DNA of 64,000 nt from Pseudofabraea citricarpa (taxonomy: Eukaryota > Ascomycota > Leotiomycetes > Helotiales > Dermateaceae): assembly GCA_029641185.1 (NCBI GenBank), contig JAPWGK010000011.1:558001-622000 (forward strand), in the 5' to 3' direction. A program made the translations under genes and the position numbers. Below, piece by piece: positions 1 to 12,189 of the stretch; the first letter of the stretch is position 1, and every line of letters starts with the position of its first letter. The notes below the pieces were generated by a model. It saw nothing but the letters and a program-made list of their open reading frames with translations. It was not told where the DNA came from and searched no databases.

Positions 1-318
1 AGTTGAAGCCGAAGTCGAACTCACTTCGATACCTTGATATCTTTGGTATTAGCAAGGAAATCAATGTGTAAGGTTAGCCTTCATAGGTAGGTGGCAAATA
101 CTCAGTGTCAAGGGGAACTTTATTCTACTAGTATTGATTTGCACGTTTTAGATAGAAACTAATATTCACGTCTAGAATAGTCACAGACGAATATTATCAA
201 CAGCAAGTGGAAGGCTTTCACCGAATCATTTAACAGAATGTAAAAGCGAGTCACTCAACCCACGGTGGCCTTGTCATTATTCCTGCCATTCATGTGATTG
301 TTCTCTGAATTAATTGGA
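1..318. other. Gene-free left edge
   Basis: No coding signal or repeat was recognised. It lies just 3' of the gene ending at 319 and probably holds its 3' untranslated region. Confidence 0.4.
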
Positions 319-3300
319 CTACTCAGCCATCTTGGCATCTAACCCTCTTAACAGATCTTGGGTCTCTCGAAGGAGTTCCTTCCTCTTCTGCCGAATCTCT
401 GGGATACCCTGGGCATCAACACTATCTAATTTGAATATGACCTCATTCATAATACCCTCGCATAATCTCTTATATTCCAAATCCTTCTTTTTCGGGTCTA
501 CAGGAGGAGCCGAAGTGAATTGCACACAAAGAGGTAGGAACTTCGTGTGTAAATGAGTCGAAATAGCTCCCAGTTCATGGATAGCAGAGAATTGTGAGGG
601 ATCCTCTTCACTTGTCGTGCCCAGATTATTCCTATCTTGCAACTCATTGTCAATAGATGGCGGCGGAGGATTCCGTTTACTTGGCGAGCTTAGCTTGTCC
701 CCATCTTTCCCAGGACTTACAACGCACAAAATCTCTGACTTGTGCCGAAGATCATAATCACGACATGGCTTGAATGCTTCCTTTAACTGCGCTCCCTTGT
801 ATAACAACTTCAAATTACTTCCTGTAGGGTCGGGTAAATCCATAACTGCAGCGGCTCGCACTCGCACATCTTGAACTAGCAGCTTTCCATCTCCAATGCT
901 ATATGGAGGGAAATTGAGCGGATAAGTAATGCCTTTATTCTTGATAAACAGAACATCGTCATCGATTTCTTCTACTATTTCTTTCTTTAGTGATGACCAA
1001 TGTCCTGAGGGTGAGGGAGTGTTCGGTTGGTTTGCGTTCGAAGATTGCTTAAGCCGATTTGCGTATATCTCATCCATCTCCCTTTCCTTGGCCCGTTCTG
1101 CTTCTCTTCCCTGCCGTTGTATTTCAACCAAAGATAAAGTAGGGTCCGCTGTAGAAATTACCGGCTTCTGTTCTGGAGTGGGTTCATCCTCGCTGGCCTC
1201 TAAAGTTCGTTTTGACATACCCCCATATACTTCGTCGATCTCTCTTTCCTGCTCTCTTTGCAACTCTCGTTTTCGTAAGGCTTCCATGGCAGAATGGTAA
1301 AGATCTGACTCTGATTCTGATGTATGACTCTTTTCTTCGGATGGACTTAAGGATATAGATATAGCTGGCTGGTTGAAGTCGATTGGGTTATTAGAATTAT
1401 TCCCATGGTTTAAAGCTGCTTGAGTGGGATCATTATTGCCAGATGGCTCTGGCACTGTGGGAGTCTCCTTGTCTTGTATGGTGTGAACCGAATCAACGTC
1501 CTCAACATTTCTCTCTGGCTGCGGAGGTATATCGGCAAATGGTGCTTCGTCGTGACTTATACTATACTCATTCGTGGATCGTTGCTGTTCAGTTGTCGCA
1601 TCCTTGGTGGCTTTCGACGACTCAAACAGGCGCCTTCGTACCCCATCTTCTTCAAGGCTCGTCAATGTAACCGGACCTCCCAAAGAAAGATCGACTTTTT
1701 TATCTGGCGAAGGCTCAACAAGATGCTCCTCGTCCACGCGCTTGGGAGCAGCCTCGAGTATCTTAGAGTATAAATCCGTAGCGACTTCATGAAAATCTGA
1801 TATTCGCTTCAGTACCATATCTCTGTTAGGTATGCAGCCATTGATGACCCGTGCTTGTAAAGCGGGAAGTCGTTCCAAAATCAGTTGCTCGAGAACGCTT
1901 TGTAGTGATGCTTTTCTGCTCTCATCCTCAGCTGAGAAAGACGTTTCCAGAAATGAATTACAAGGAGGTACTATCTCGTTGTGGAAGTTTTCTTCGACAT
2001 TGAGCAGCTCGGCCATGAACTCTTCTTGCTTTTTTGCGTTTTTCAAAGCATCCTTATCACAATCAACACACGAGTGATAAAATTCTGCTTGCACAGCCTC
2101 TCTGAAAGATGTGGGATAATAGCATGTAATGTCTTGCCAAGTTCCACATGCGTCGCACAAAATCAAGTTTCCACTCGGATCCGTTTTCCCGCAAATGCAA
2201 CTGTAGATATTTGAGTCCAGGCGGGCTTTTGAAGCGAAAATGATCTCCGAAATTTGTTCCTAATGCGTAAATTAGATGTACTCCGATTATAAGTAATACT
2301 GTTCAGAATAAAACGACCACTCTTAATGAACGAGCGTTGGATAAGTGAAATGAAAAGGAAATGAAATTTTGCTTACATATGAGAAACGGCTCTGAACTTC
2401 AAAATGGGTTCCATGTTCGATGAATTCTCCTACGAGGTCCCTAAGAATAGTCTTCAGAACAAGATCTTTTGAGAACTCAGTTACGCGCCGATCAGTCTTC
2501 CTCCTTACACAACGCACATATGATGGAGGTTTCGCATCGGGGGGCACTTGGTCAAGAGGTGGATCATCAATAACAGTCCAATCCTGCAAGGGTTCTCTCT
2601 CCGGCACTGTTGGAGGATCGGCTTTGATCTCTAACTCCATTTCACTTTGGTCAGTGACTTCTGATCTCACTTCATTATCATCCAAGCTTTCATCCTCCAT
2701 TTCATCCCCATCGGTCCTCGGTAACACAAATAGCGCTAACTGTTCCATGTGCCTCCCAAGATGTCTTCTGAATTGCTTGAGAGTGCCATAAGGTTCGACA
2801 ATCTTGCCCTCGTTGAGGAATGCTCGACCTGCATCATGTTTTGGGTCAAGCAATTTAAGCTCCCAATCATCACACAAAGAGCAAGCTGAAGCAGGAACTC
2901 TGTCAATTGGCTCTTCACTCTGGAGTATAACGGCTTCGAGTTCCGATCCGGAGAAAGTAGTATGGTGAGTAGTTTTAAGGTGCTCTGAGAATTTGGTTGA
3001 TGAAGTAAAAGGTACATGCTGGCAGTACTGGCATGTCCACTCTCGCCTATGCGACTGAATTTCATGGGCAAACCACTCGTTGCGACTCCGGAACATCTTA
3101 AGATCACATTCCTTGAATGTGCATACATAAGGTTTGAGGTCACGGAAAACATGTTTCTTCCAAGCAGCTCTGTTTTTCACCTTTTGCTCAGTGTAGCAGT
3201 AGGGACACTGAAATGGTTCACCAAATACAAACGGCACATCCTCGAAAGCCATTTGCGGATGTGACGGGACAGTGAGCATAGACTCTTTCGATTCACCGAC

Positions 3301-4374
3301 AACTGTTGCATCATATGAAGTCTGCGAACCAAATGAGCCTGCACCATCTGATTCTGGAGGCTCATATACAGGCTCCGTTTGTACAAAAGTCGTGGCTTTC
3401 GTTAAGGCTATCGTCATTGTGGGATTTGACTTCGTTGCAGGCTTGATTTCTACTGGCGCCTCCCAGTCTTTAGAGAGTTTGTTATGATGTTCTTCTCGGT
3501 ATTTGAGATATTGGCGTCTTCTTGTCATTGCTTTACCAAGCCTTTCTAGAAGCCACTCGCTACTTCTCTTTGCATGGCCGTGCTTTTCTTTCACGTGTCC
3601 GATATAATATCTCGAATCGAAATTGTACCGAGTTGCCGCCTTCAGGTAGTCATCGCGAGCAGGAGATTTTCGAATCACCATCGAAAGCTTCATCAAACTG
3701 ACATTAGATGTCTCGATTGCAGTAAACAGTTCGTCCAGTTCTGAAGTTGTCTGGGCTGGCTCAGCACCATGCTCATCGGGCTGCTCCTCCTCCTCCTCCT
3801 CCTCTTCTTCAGAATCACTTATTGCTCCAACTTCCCAAGTTTCATTTGGTTCTGTGCCGAATACAATCAATGTCGCTTTGACAGGTCAGCCGTGATCAGT
3901 CAAGATGATACAGCAGTATTTTCCAAGTTGAACATAGCTATTAAACTTACCTGAAAGCATCGATTCCTGGAGATCTTTCAGAATCTTCAGAATTCTTTCC
4001 CGTATTTCCTTTGCATCCTTGAGACGAAAATCAAGGGAACTCTTCATCTGGCCACCCTGTAGGGCGGCTATGTTCGTAGCCCATGCCTTGAATCTAACCC
4101 GTGCATCGTGCATTCTAGCCAGAGCAATATCACGATCAAAGCCATTCTTCATACACTCGTCTGGTGTAGCATCGTGTATGGCGACGCATAGCCTTTGATA
4201 TAGACTCGTGTTATCGTTGCATTGCCGTGATATCGCCGATGTCGCCGCTGCCTGGCGCTTGAGTTCGTCTTGGACTTGGGCTACTTGAGAATTGGTAAGA
4301 TCCAGTTCACCCGTCTCTGTATCCAACTCTAGATCTTGCTGGGAATGCTTCTTTGGTTCTCTGACTCTATCCAT
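319..4374 (-). CDS. C2H2 zinc finger / PHD / ubiquitin-like / BAG domain protein
   Basis: Three exons: 4374-3951, 3875-2377 and 2259-319; introns of 75 and 117 bp have GT-AG borders and give 1287 aa in one frame. The N-terminus is helical, then comes an acidic Glu run (exon 2 start), a C2H2 cluster at about 364-445 (QCPYC, YVCTFKEC, WTCQYCQ) of the type common in fungal signalling proteins, and a PHD finger at about 662-708 (CICG, LILCDACG, HSCVDC). The C-terminus has a ubiquitin-like segment (about 1090-1155) followed by a BAG domain (about 1200-1284, HTKFLPLCVQF, then DPKKKDLEYKRLCE). BAG domains bind the Hsp70 ATPase domain and promote nucleotide exchange, so a chaperone-linked nuclear or regulatory role is inferred. 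The PHD ligand normally His in WQH is Asp (WQDITC). Domain calls are by eye; the BAG and C2H2 parts are the surest. It is divergent from the gene at 5053. Confidence 0.8.
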
Positions 4375-5052
4375 CTCGCTGTGGTGGAAGGATCTGTTTA
4401 CGAGCTAAAGGTATGCTCCGGTCTGCCCTATCCCGATCTTCATAGAAACTTGTAAGAACAAGTCCTCCAACATGAAAAGCAACGTCATGAGCCTCAGCTT
4501 TTGAGTTAGATGTTCTTCTTGCTTCGTAGCCTGATCTAGATGAGTATGTAAACCTCATGCGGCACAGCCTTCTGCAAATCCATTTCCAAGCAATTGCTGG
4601 CCGCTTTATCATGTTGTAATCCCCGACGTTATGGTAATTTTACATATACTTTCCAACAACTTTAGAATTTCCAGTAATTTTTATTCATTATGATACTTTT
4701 TTCAGTTTCAATTGCTTTATTATGTCTTAACAAACCAATACGGCATCTATTTAATGGTTAACTTCTTCAAGGGATTAAAAAAGGCTGGGTTAGATAAAGC
4801 AGCGTGACACTTCTCATTGCCGACCCCGCTGCAAATGACAGGGGTGTCAGCTGAAATCCAACGTCTGTATTCAGAGAACATCTTCTCCGAGGCAGTTTCT
4901 CAACATATACAACTCCTTAGGACTTATGGGACAGATGCTAGGAGCTCCTGATCAAGCCAGAGCACTGGAGTGCAAAGCTAAGAGGCTTTGCATTTGAGTA
5001 TCTGTGCCCAGATACACATCTTCAAGGAAGCGCCGTCAGGTCCCGAGACATC
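4375..5052. promoter_or_regulatory. Divergent intergenic promoter region
   Basis: This 678-bp AT-rich stretch separates two divergent start codons (4374 minus, 5053 plus), so it should hold both promoters. No clear TATA box or operator was identified. Short ORFs here look random. Confidence 0.4.
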
Positions 5053-7202
5053 ATGTCTGGTATTGAGATTGCCGGACTCGTCCTGGGTGCATTCCCGCTC
5101 CTCATTTCAGCGGCTGAGCATTATAGAGAAGGATTCGAACCGTTGGTAAAGTGGAAGAGGTTCCGAACAGACTTCATCGGCTTCATTGATGCCATGGCGA
5201 TCGAAAAAGAGCTATTTGACAACATGCTGGAACGATTCTTGATATCGGCAGATGTACCACACGAGGAGCTACAGGCATTCATGACAATTGAAAATTATGT
5301 TGGCTGGCAACGAGCAGATCTGGTTAAGCTTCTCCAACTCCGGCTCGGGCCGTCATACTCGGCATTCATGAGTACGATCAAAACTATGCATGGCTTGATG
5401 GAGGAATTGAAAAATTTACTGCTTCTGAAAGACGGTGAGGTGGGTTATGAATTTTACTTCCATTTCCTTTGATTACCACAGCTTGATAGTTACTGTATGT
5501 TTTGAGTTTATTGTATGCTTTTTGGTTACTATATACGGTTTAGTTGCCATATACCTTTCTATGCTGACGAGTATCCAGGTCAGCTGGGCCCGCGATGGTG
5601 CCAGCAAGTGGGATTATCAAATGAAACGAATTCATCTTAGTTTCAGCAAAAAAGGCACACGGACACTTGCAGCACTTGAGTCACACAACCGGAAGCTCAA
5701 TGAGCTATTGGACTCAAAAGATAAGTTGGACAGCTTGAAAGCCGCCAGGCAAGACACAACATGGGCAAATATCTTCGAATGTATTAGACATCATGCCAGT
5801 AGCCTTCATTCAGCTCTCAGAAACGGATGGCATTGCGATTGTTCGGCGCCACATACAACATCACTTCGATTGCAGAAGCGTATTACAGGCGGGTGGTCTT
5901 CCCAGTTCAGTGTTAAATTTTCAGTTCCACAGAAGAGGCTCCTTAACCATCGGGAATTTATAATTACTGTAAAAGAAAAGAACGACAAAACCAACTCAAT
6001 TCCAGATTCGCTTTCAATACCCGAGACAGATCATTATTTGTCCAAATTAAGAGAGAACTTTCAATCGAAGTCGTCAACCGAGTTGAATTTGGTGTCCCGC
6101 CCTTTACTTAGAACTCTCAGGTACGTTTTTATTTTGTTATGCGATCCTTGTCAGTTCCAGCCATTACCATATTACATGCTGACAATTGTGCTCGCAAAGT
6201 CCATCTGAAAGCGACATGAAGACAAATAGCTCCTCACGTTCAAGCTTTCGTGAGTTCTTCTCGTCTAAAAGCGAATCAACGTCCAGCTTCAGTACATTTT
6301 CAAGCTCAAATGGAACGCAATCCATGATTTCCACTACGAGTACAAAACCCAAGAAATCAGTCCGCATACAACCGCCAAGTGATGTTGCTCTCCTTACCTC
6401 TCCGGTAAAAATAGAACCAATGGTTACCGAGGTTCAAATCAACGATCTATGTACCACACTTTGTTCTGGCGATGATGAATCCTGTCTTGGATATCTTCTT
6501 GATGATGAACGAAGGCAGCACGAACTTCGCCCTTTAAAGTGTATTCAGCAATCTGCCTCCTGCTCAGCCTCAAGCGCGGACGGATTGCTTGAGATTATCA
6601 GTCTTGACACATTGCTCGCAAGAAGGACTGAATACAGGTTGAGCAGACATGATAGATATAGAATAGCAAGCGTCCTTGCTTCATCTCTATTGCAATTTCA
6701 GGCTTCTCCGTGGTTAGCCAACAAACTTGAAAAGAAGAACATATTCTTCTATCGAGTCGGTACAAAGATCAGTGTCGAGCATCCATATATACGAGAAACC
6801 TTTGCGTCATCTAAGATTCCCACGTCTCCATCCATGACAAAAGTATCATGCATAACAACGGAATTGCCCCAAAGCACTCGTTTTGCTGCACGAAACAGTC
6901 TCAGCCATCTTGGGATCCTTCTTCTAGAATTATGCTTCGGACAACCTATTGAAAATCAGGATTTCCGAAGCAGCTATCTCGGTACCGATGGAAAAGCACA
7001 TGAAGGAACGGACTACATGACGGCAAGAGATTGGGCTGAGATGGTGTGTGAGGAAGATCCAGCGTTGGAGCATATTATTAAGTGTTGTATTTTCTGCGTG
7101 TTTGAGGAGAAGGCGGACTGGGAGAATAAGAAATTCGTTCAGGCAGTTTATGCTAGTGTTGTTGAGCCTCTGGAAAAGATCATTGAAAAGTGGAGTATAT
7201 AA
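5053..7202 (+). CDS. DUF7580-type kinase-like protein
   Basis: Three exons: 5053-5439, 5579-6120 and 6200-7202 (introns 139 and 79 bp, GT-AG) giving 643 aa. The N-terminus (MSGIEIAGLVLGAFPLLISA) is the hydrophobic leader typical of fungal DUF7580 and HET-s/LopB-like proteins. The middle is helical and the C-terminus carries a degenerate kinase-like fold (HLGILLLELCFGQP, then the ARDWAEMV block). Members of this family are thought to be related to fungal non-self recognition and NLR-associated proteins, but no biochemical role is established. No intact HRD or DFG motif is visible, so catalysis is unlikely. The Ser-rich stretch in exon 3 (about residues 315-350) is probably disordered. It shares a divergent promoter with the C2H2/BAG gene. 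Confidence 0.75.
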
Positions 7203-7928
7203 TAGAGTAGCCAAGGAAGAACCTAATTTACATACGATATTAGGGGACAAGAAAGAAGCAAGTCAGTCGAATATAGTCAAACAATGGCCGCGTCCGAGTC
7301 AGCCCTCAAGTATATGAGAAGTCTGCTAGAGTACACACTTCTTTCGATAGTCTTGAATTCTTGAATACAGTTACTTCTCGACTGAGTAGTGAGAATATCC
7401 GATGTTCAACCTTTACGGTCTTATGCCAACCCGCTAACCTACCTAAGCCCTGTGAGAAGGTATCTGCTGAATCTTCCAAATAATTTGCTTGCATCAGTCG
7501 CAAACAGATTAAGCTATAAATCTGTACTGAAATGCTAATCGTGTGTGGAGAAAGTTGCGTGCGTAAATATAGAAAACAACCAACTTTACTGAAAAGCTAA
7601 AAACGCTAAGAGAAAAAACGACTGAAACTAAATACTAACTTTAAGATAAAGTGAATATCATTATCCTAAGGATATAGAGCTTGCACTGGTATTGGCCACC
7701 AGTGTGGCAGTGAATTAATACGTTGTGTGAATCAATTGGATGGATGGCTGAAAAGAGAGAGCTCATGTGGTGAAATAGCCCTAGCATGCCTTCCCTCATG
7801 TTACAGGGGTCGCAGTTTATTTAAGTAGCCATTGATTCGCGAGAATTTGCATATCACCATCCGAACAGACGGATCCCCAGAACAAGGAGACCCAGTTTCC
7901 ATTGGGATCTCCAAGTACGCGCGTTGAA
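7203..7928. other. Gene-free interval
   Basis: It contains the 3' end of the upstream gene and the promoter of the next. No repeat, RNA gene or coding signal was recognised. Confidence 0.35.
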
Positions 7929-8967
7929 ATGACCTCTGCTGTAGAATCTGCCATGCAGATTTTCCGACAGCATCAAAACGGCATGCTGAATGATCCATGC
8001 ACGTTGACAATGGACCCAGCGCAATATGAGCACTTCCTTAAGCGACTGGGACAAGATGACGTTAACTACAAGACAAGGTATGCCTCCCACAAGGCTGATC
8101 AAGGGTGCTATTGCTGACATTCAAGGTTTGATTACGATCCCAAGTACATGCTTTTGTCGGTTCGCATTACTACTACAACCCACAAAATTTTTACTGGTTT
8201 TGTTGCAAATGAGATCATGAGTCAACTCAACGATATCATCCGTACCGGAGGAGCGTGTGCGGAGTATGTTACTCGGATATATGATGGATGCTCATCCCGA
8301 ATATTCCTTAGGGAGGATGATCCGGTTGTAGATAGCCAAGGTACGAGAGTCTTTCACAAGCGGGACCCCGACGGGCAATTCCAGCACCGCAGGGCTAGGT
8401 ATCCTGGCGTTGTTCTTGAAGTATCCAATTCTGGTGATGGGGAAAAGTTAAAAAAGTTTGCATGGGATTATATCCGGTACTCAAATGCAAGTATCAAAGT
8501 GGTTATTGGTATCGACATCGGGCATGGTAACGGGAAGGAGGCAACTTTATCAGTTTGGCGAGCGCGATTTATGCATGAAGATGGCGAGGCTCTAGAAATA
8601 CTTGACGCTGAGCAAACAATTAAATCTCAGGTATGCAATTATTTTCATGAGAACGATACTAGTATCAAGACTGACCTTGACGCAGCCATTTCGGGCCGCC
8701 GACGGATCTCACAATTTGGCCGGTATCCTTCGTCTTGGTCTCGACGATTTCACTACTGATGAGATATTATCAAATTTCGACTTCAGAAATTCCAAAGAAA
8801 TCAGTATTCCATACAAGAAGCTTGCGGAATTTCTTGACAGAGCTGAGAAGATACAAGAATTACGAGAGTCGTCGTCTGGTAGCGGGAACCAAGGTCTCCA
8901 CTCCGAGCGAATAGCACGGAAGCGAGAACGTCCAGGAAGCGAAACCATTAGAGAAAAGGAGCAATAG
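7929..8967 (+). CDS. PD-(D/E)XK nuclease-like hypothetical protein
   Basis: Three exons: 7929-8077, 8126-8630 and 8686-8967; introns of only 48 and 55 bp (GTATGC...CAAG and GTATGC...GCAG) give 311 aa. The ATG at 7929 was chosen because it opens the frame (MTSAVESAMQIFRQ). The central block RYPGVVLEVSNSGDGEKL followed by IKVVIGIDIGHG and ATLSVWRAR resembles the core strands of fungal proteins with a restriction-endonuclease-like (Uma2-like) fold, with Glu in VLEVSNS as the possible metal ligand. The usual Lys of the ExK motif is not evident, so activity is uncertain. The tail after about 280 is basic and disordered. Fold assignment is inference from pattern, not from alignment. Confidence 0.65.
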
Positions 8968-9771
8968 ATTATGTTGATTAATTGGATACGTGGTTGTAGA
9001 GGGGAAAGCTGCTGTAACGGAGGAAACAACGTAAATACAGATAGTAGCTCGAGCGTACTTCCCTCGTCTTACACTTAGCCCTGTATCCTTTTCTAGCAAA
9101 AAGTGATTCCTACAATTAAGGGCTCAGCGAGATTACCCTTTAACTACATTCGAGTGATTCTTCCCTCAGTTTTTTTCTCATCTCCTAATATCATATGTGA
9201 ATTAGGATTTTTCAAGCCTAGTATATCTTTGGAACCCTTTTCCTGCTTCTCATATTCGTACGACGGCATGTCAGGCGATATCGCTAAGGCGTTTGTCAAG
9301 GCATGTGACGTTTGGTCACATGATCATGCTTTGCCTATGACAGAGAGTTGGTGTATGTGTCTCTTATAACAAGACTAACATTTCAATAAGGTTCTGGATA
9401 AATCAAGTGGTCTGGCTTTTTTGTGTTGATCACGAGTTCTGTTCTTTTCCTTGCACGTGACAGCGCGCGATTCTACGAACACCCACGGCTCTTCGCGGTC
9501 TAAAGCCACGACAGCGGTACCTTGATAGTGAAATGGTGCAAACAGCTACACCAACCTAGTACAATCTTCACGACCACCTTGCATCATTAATTGCTTTCTG
9601 ATTGCCTTCTCCACATCCCACATGTAGACTTATTGCTTACTCGGAGCTTAGGGACGCGCTCTCAATTCGCGAACATCACAGGCGCGTCAAGTCAACTCGG
9701 TTTACTGCGCATACCACCAGCCTTAAGATCAACAACCTTAAAGGTTCTACTTTCACCATACTGCCATTCAC
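8968..9771. other. Intergenic region upstream of the helicase
   Basis: Holds the presumed helicase promoter. Pyrimidine-rich leader sequence lies just before the ATG at 9772. Short ORFs in all frames look random. Confidence 0.35.
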
Positions 9772-12189
9772 ATGGGTAAGAATCCCAAGAAGGTCGCCTA
9801 CGTCGTCTTTCGTGGTAGGAAGACTGGCATCTTCAACTCTTGGGCGGCATGCCAAGAACAGGTCTCCAAGTTCCAAAATAACCTGCACCGGGGCTACGAG
9901 ACACTTGAGCAAGCTCAGCGAGAATGGGAGAACTGGCTACGAGAACCGGAATCTACTAGAACTTCAACTGCAATGAATGAAGAATATGGGCATCCCGCGT
10001 CACATGATCAGAAATACTCTATCCGGGGTCAGGCAAGCAGAGAGGCTCTGTCCATCTCATCTAGAAGCTCCTCGGATGAACCGGAAGTCATTTATGACGG
10101 GACTTTGGCTAGGATTCCGGCTTGGAAGCCTCCTGACGACGTTGTCGTCTTTGATCCCGAGAATCATCCTTTACCGCACGGCTGGGAAATGAGATACACC
10201 GAAGCAGATCATCCTTACGGCATCATACCATATTTTGTCAATCATGAAAGCAAAACTACAGCATGGGAAGACCCGCGTAGGACGTTCTTCAACAAACCGC
10301 CGTCATACCCTATTGATATTGAGCAACATGTCAATGGAATGAAACGATCCGCTACCCAATCCAATGATTCGATGGAATGGCCCATGGTGAAAAGATCAAA
10401 ATCGCAAACAGATCAGTCTCAACAATCCATCCAACAAAAGGAATCCCAAGGTCTCCTTGAATCTACATCTGAGCAAGAGCCTGTCATCCTTACTCCCGAA
10501 CAGCAAGCTGTGGTAGATATGGCAATGGAGGGCCATAACATCTTCCTTACTGGAGCTGCGGGAAGTGGGAAGACAGTTACACTCAAGGAAATCCTCCGCC
10601 GCCTGAATGAACGATACCCAGGAAGCACATCGGATGGCGCGAAGGTCCAAGTTATTGCCCCTACCGGGATTGCCGCTTTGCCTCTTGAGGGTAAGACCAC
10701 ATACTCTTTCTGTGGCTGGAATCCGGATTCTTTCAGGAGTTCAATCTTCAAGATCTTACTGAACTTCAAACAGCCTGTCAAGACAGCAATGCATGTGCTC
10801 AAGGTTCTTATCGTGGAAGAGGTTTCCATGGTCGAGAATCAATTCTTGGAAAGAATGAATCTACTTATGCAGCATATATTGTGTAACTCAAAACCCTTTG
10901 GCGGGAAGCAAGTCATCCTTCTTGGTGATTTCCATCAGCTTCCTCCAGTGAAACCTTTCGAGTTTTGCTTCGAATGCGGAGAGAAAATGGTCAGACTGGA
11001 TCCTGTCTGCACCAATAAAGATTGTATGCTTTTTGGATGGCCCTTCAGGCGTGGTGACAAATGGAGTTTCAAATCCGCTGTGTGGAAAGAACTTCGTCTA
11101 AAGCACGTAAAGCTTGACCAAATCCACCGCCAAAAAGACACCTCGTTTCAGGATATACTAAATAAAATCCGCAACGGTCACTTGCCAGATGATAAGGAGT
11201 GGCATGAGTTGGAGAGAAGAAAGGAAGTGCCAAAGGAGGCTTTCCCAGTAAGACTCATGTCGAGAATCGCCGAGGTCAAAGCTTTCAATGATGCTAAACT
11301 GGAATCAATCAAAGCTCCGGGAACAGGATGGATTGCAGATGACTCGTCTAAGAAGCTTGGCTTCGATCCGAACATATCATGGCCTACTTTTGAAATCACT
11401 ACGAAGTTGAGAGAGTACAAGGAGTCGTTGAAGGACCACCGATTTCCAACCGACCTAACTTTAAAAGTCGGTGCGAAGGTTGTCCTATTAGTGAATCTGG
11501 ACCCGACGAAAGGCTTGGTGAACGGGTCTCAGGGAACAGTGATTGGGTTTGTCGATACATCTGCGTGGACAAAGCAAGAATTGCACGGTAGTGAACAACA
11601 TCAGCGGCGGATGGAACTGCTGAAGGAATTCGAAAAGAAAAACAGCCCGATGAGACCCATCGTACGTTTCCGAAATGGAACTTCAATCGTTCAGAAAACA
11701 ATTATGCCTGAACCTCAAGAGTCGTTACGAGGCAGTTCCAATGATCGATATATTGTGTGCAGGGCACAGATACCTCTCGCTTTAGCTTGGGCTCTATCGA
11801 TCCATAAAAGTCAAGGAATGACACTTGAGCATGTCGAAGTATCATCAAGGGATATATTTGAGACAGGTCAATTATATGTGGGATTGTCTCGTGCAACAAA
11901 ACTCGAAGGGCTTACTGTCTCCGGCTACTCAAGGCAACAACTCGCTATTGATAAGGATGTCCTTGAATTTTACAAAAATGCAAAATGGGAAAGCCTCACA
12001 GGAAAGATGCCCCCAAAGGTTCCAGCAGCCACCTCAAAATTTGCCGAACCGACTCATGTCGAATCGAAAATTGATGAAGCGAGTCTTGTTGGCCAACGGC
12101 CTAGAAGAGCGAGCTCTTCATCTGCTGGCTCTATCGAATGGATCTCATCGGAGGAAGAATCACAAACTATGGAAATGCCAACTGATTGA
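9772..12189 (+). CDS. PIF1-family DNA helicase with RNase H1 N-terminal-like and WW domains
   Basis: Single exon, 805 aa. Residues 1-56 (KVAYVVFRGRKTGIFNSW, then YETLEQAQREWENW) match the caulimovirus viroplasmin / RNase H1 N-terminal domain, which binds RNA-DNA hybrids. Residues 131-169 form a WW domain (LPHGWEMRYTEAD, YFVNHESKTTAWEDPR). From 240 the PIF1 core follows: Walker A GAAGSGKT at 261-268, Walker B LIVEEVSM near 346 (the usual first Asp is Glu), GDFHQLPPV at 385-393, QIHRQ at 450, and the C-terminal SIHKSQGMTL and YVGLSRAT motifs. Cys399, 402, 413 and 418 could form an inserted zinc knuckle. PIF1 enzymes unwind DNA 5'-3', resolve G-quadruplexes and R-loops; the N-terminal domain would suit recognition of RNA-DNA hybrids. 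The C-terminus after about 740 is low complexity. Confidence 0.93.
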   Translation: MGKNPKKVAYVVFRGRKTGIFNSWAACQEQVSKFQNNLHRGYETLEQAQREWENWLREPESTRTSTAMNEEYGHPASHDQKYSIRGQASREALSISSRSSSDEPEVIYDGTLARIPAWKPPDDVVVFDPENHPLPHGWEMRYTEADHPYGIIPYFVNHESKTTAWEDPRRTFFNKPPSYPIDIEQHVNGMKRSATQSNDSMEWPMVKRSKSQTDQSQQSIQQKESQGLLESTSEQEPVILTPEQQAVVDMAMEGHNIFLTGAAGSGKTVTLKEILRRLNERYPGSTSDGAKVQVIAPTGIAALPLEGKTTYSFCGWNPDSFRSSIFKILLNFKQPVKTAMHVLKVLIVEEVSMVENQFLERMNLLMQHILCNSKPFGGKQVILLGDFHQLPPVKPFEFCFECGEKMVRLDPVCTNKDCMLFGWPFRRGDKWSFKSAVWKELRLKHVKLDQIHRQKDTSFQDILNKIRNGHLPDDKEWHELERRKEVPKEAFPVRLMSRIAEVKAFNDAKLESIKAPGTGWIADDSSKKLGFDPNISWPTFEITTKLREYKESLKDHRFPTDLTLKVGAKVVLLVNLDPTKGLVNGSQGTVIGFVDTSAWTKQELHGSEQHQRRMELLKEFEKKNSPMRPIVRFRNGTSIVQKTIMPEPQESLRGSSNDRYIVCRAQIPLALAWALSIHKSQGMTLEHVEVSSRDIFETGQLYVGLSRATKLEGLTVSGYSRQQLAIDKDVLEFYKNAKWESLTGKMPPKVPAATSKFAEPTHVESKIDEASLVGQRPRRASSSSAGSIEWISSEEESQTMEMPTD

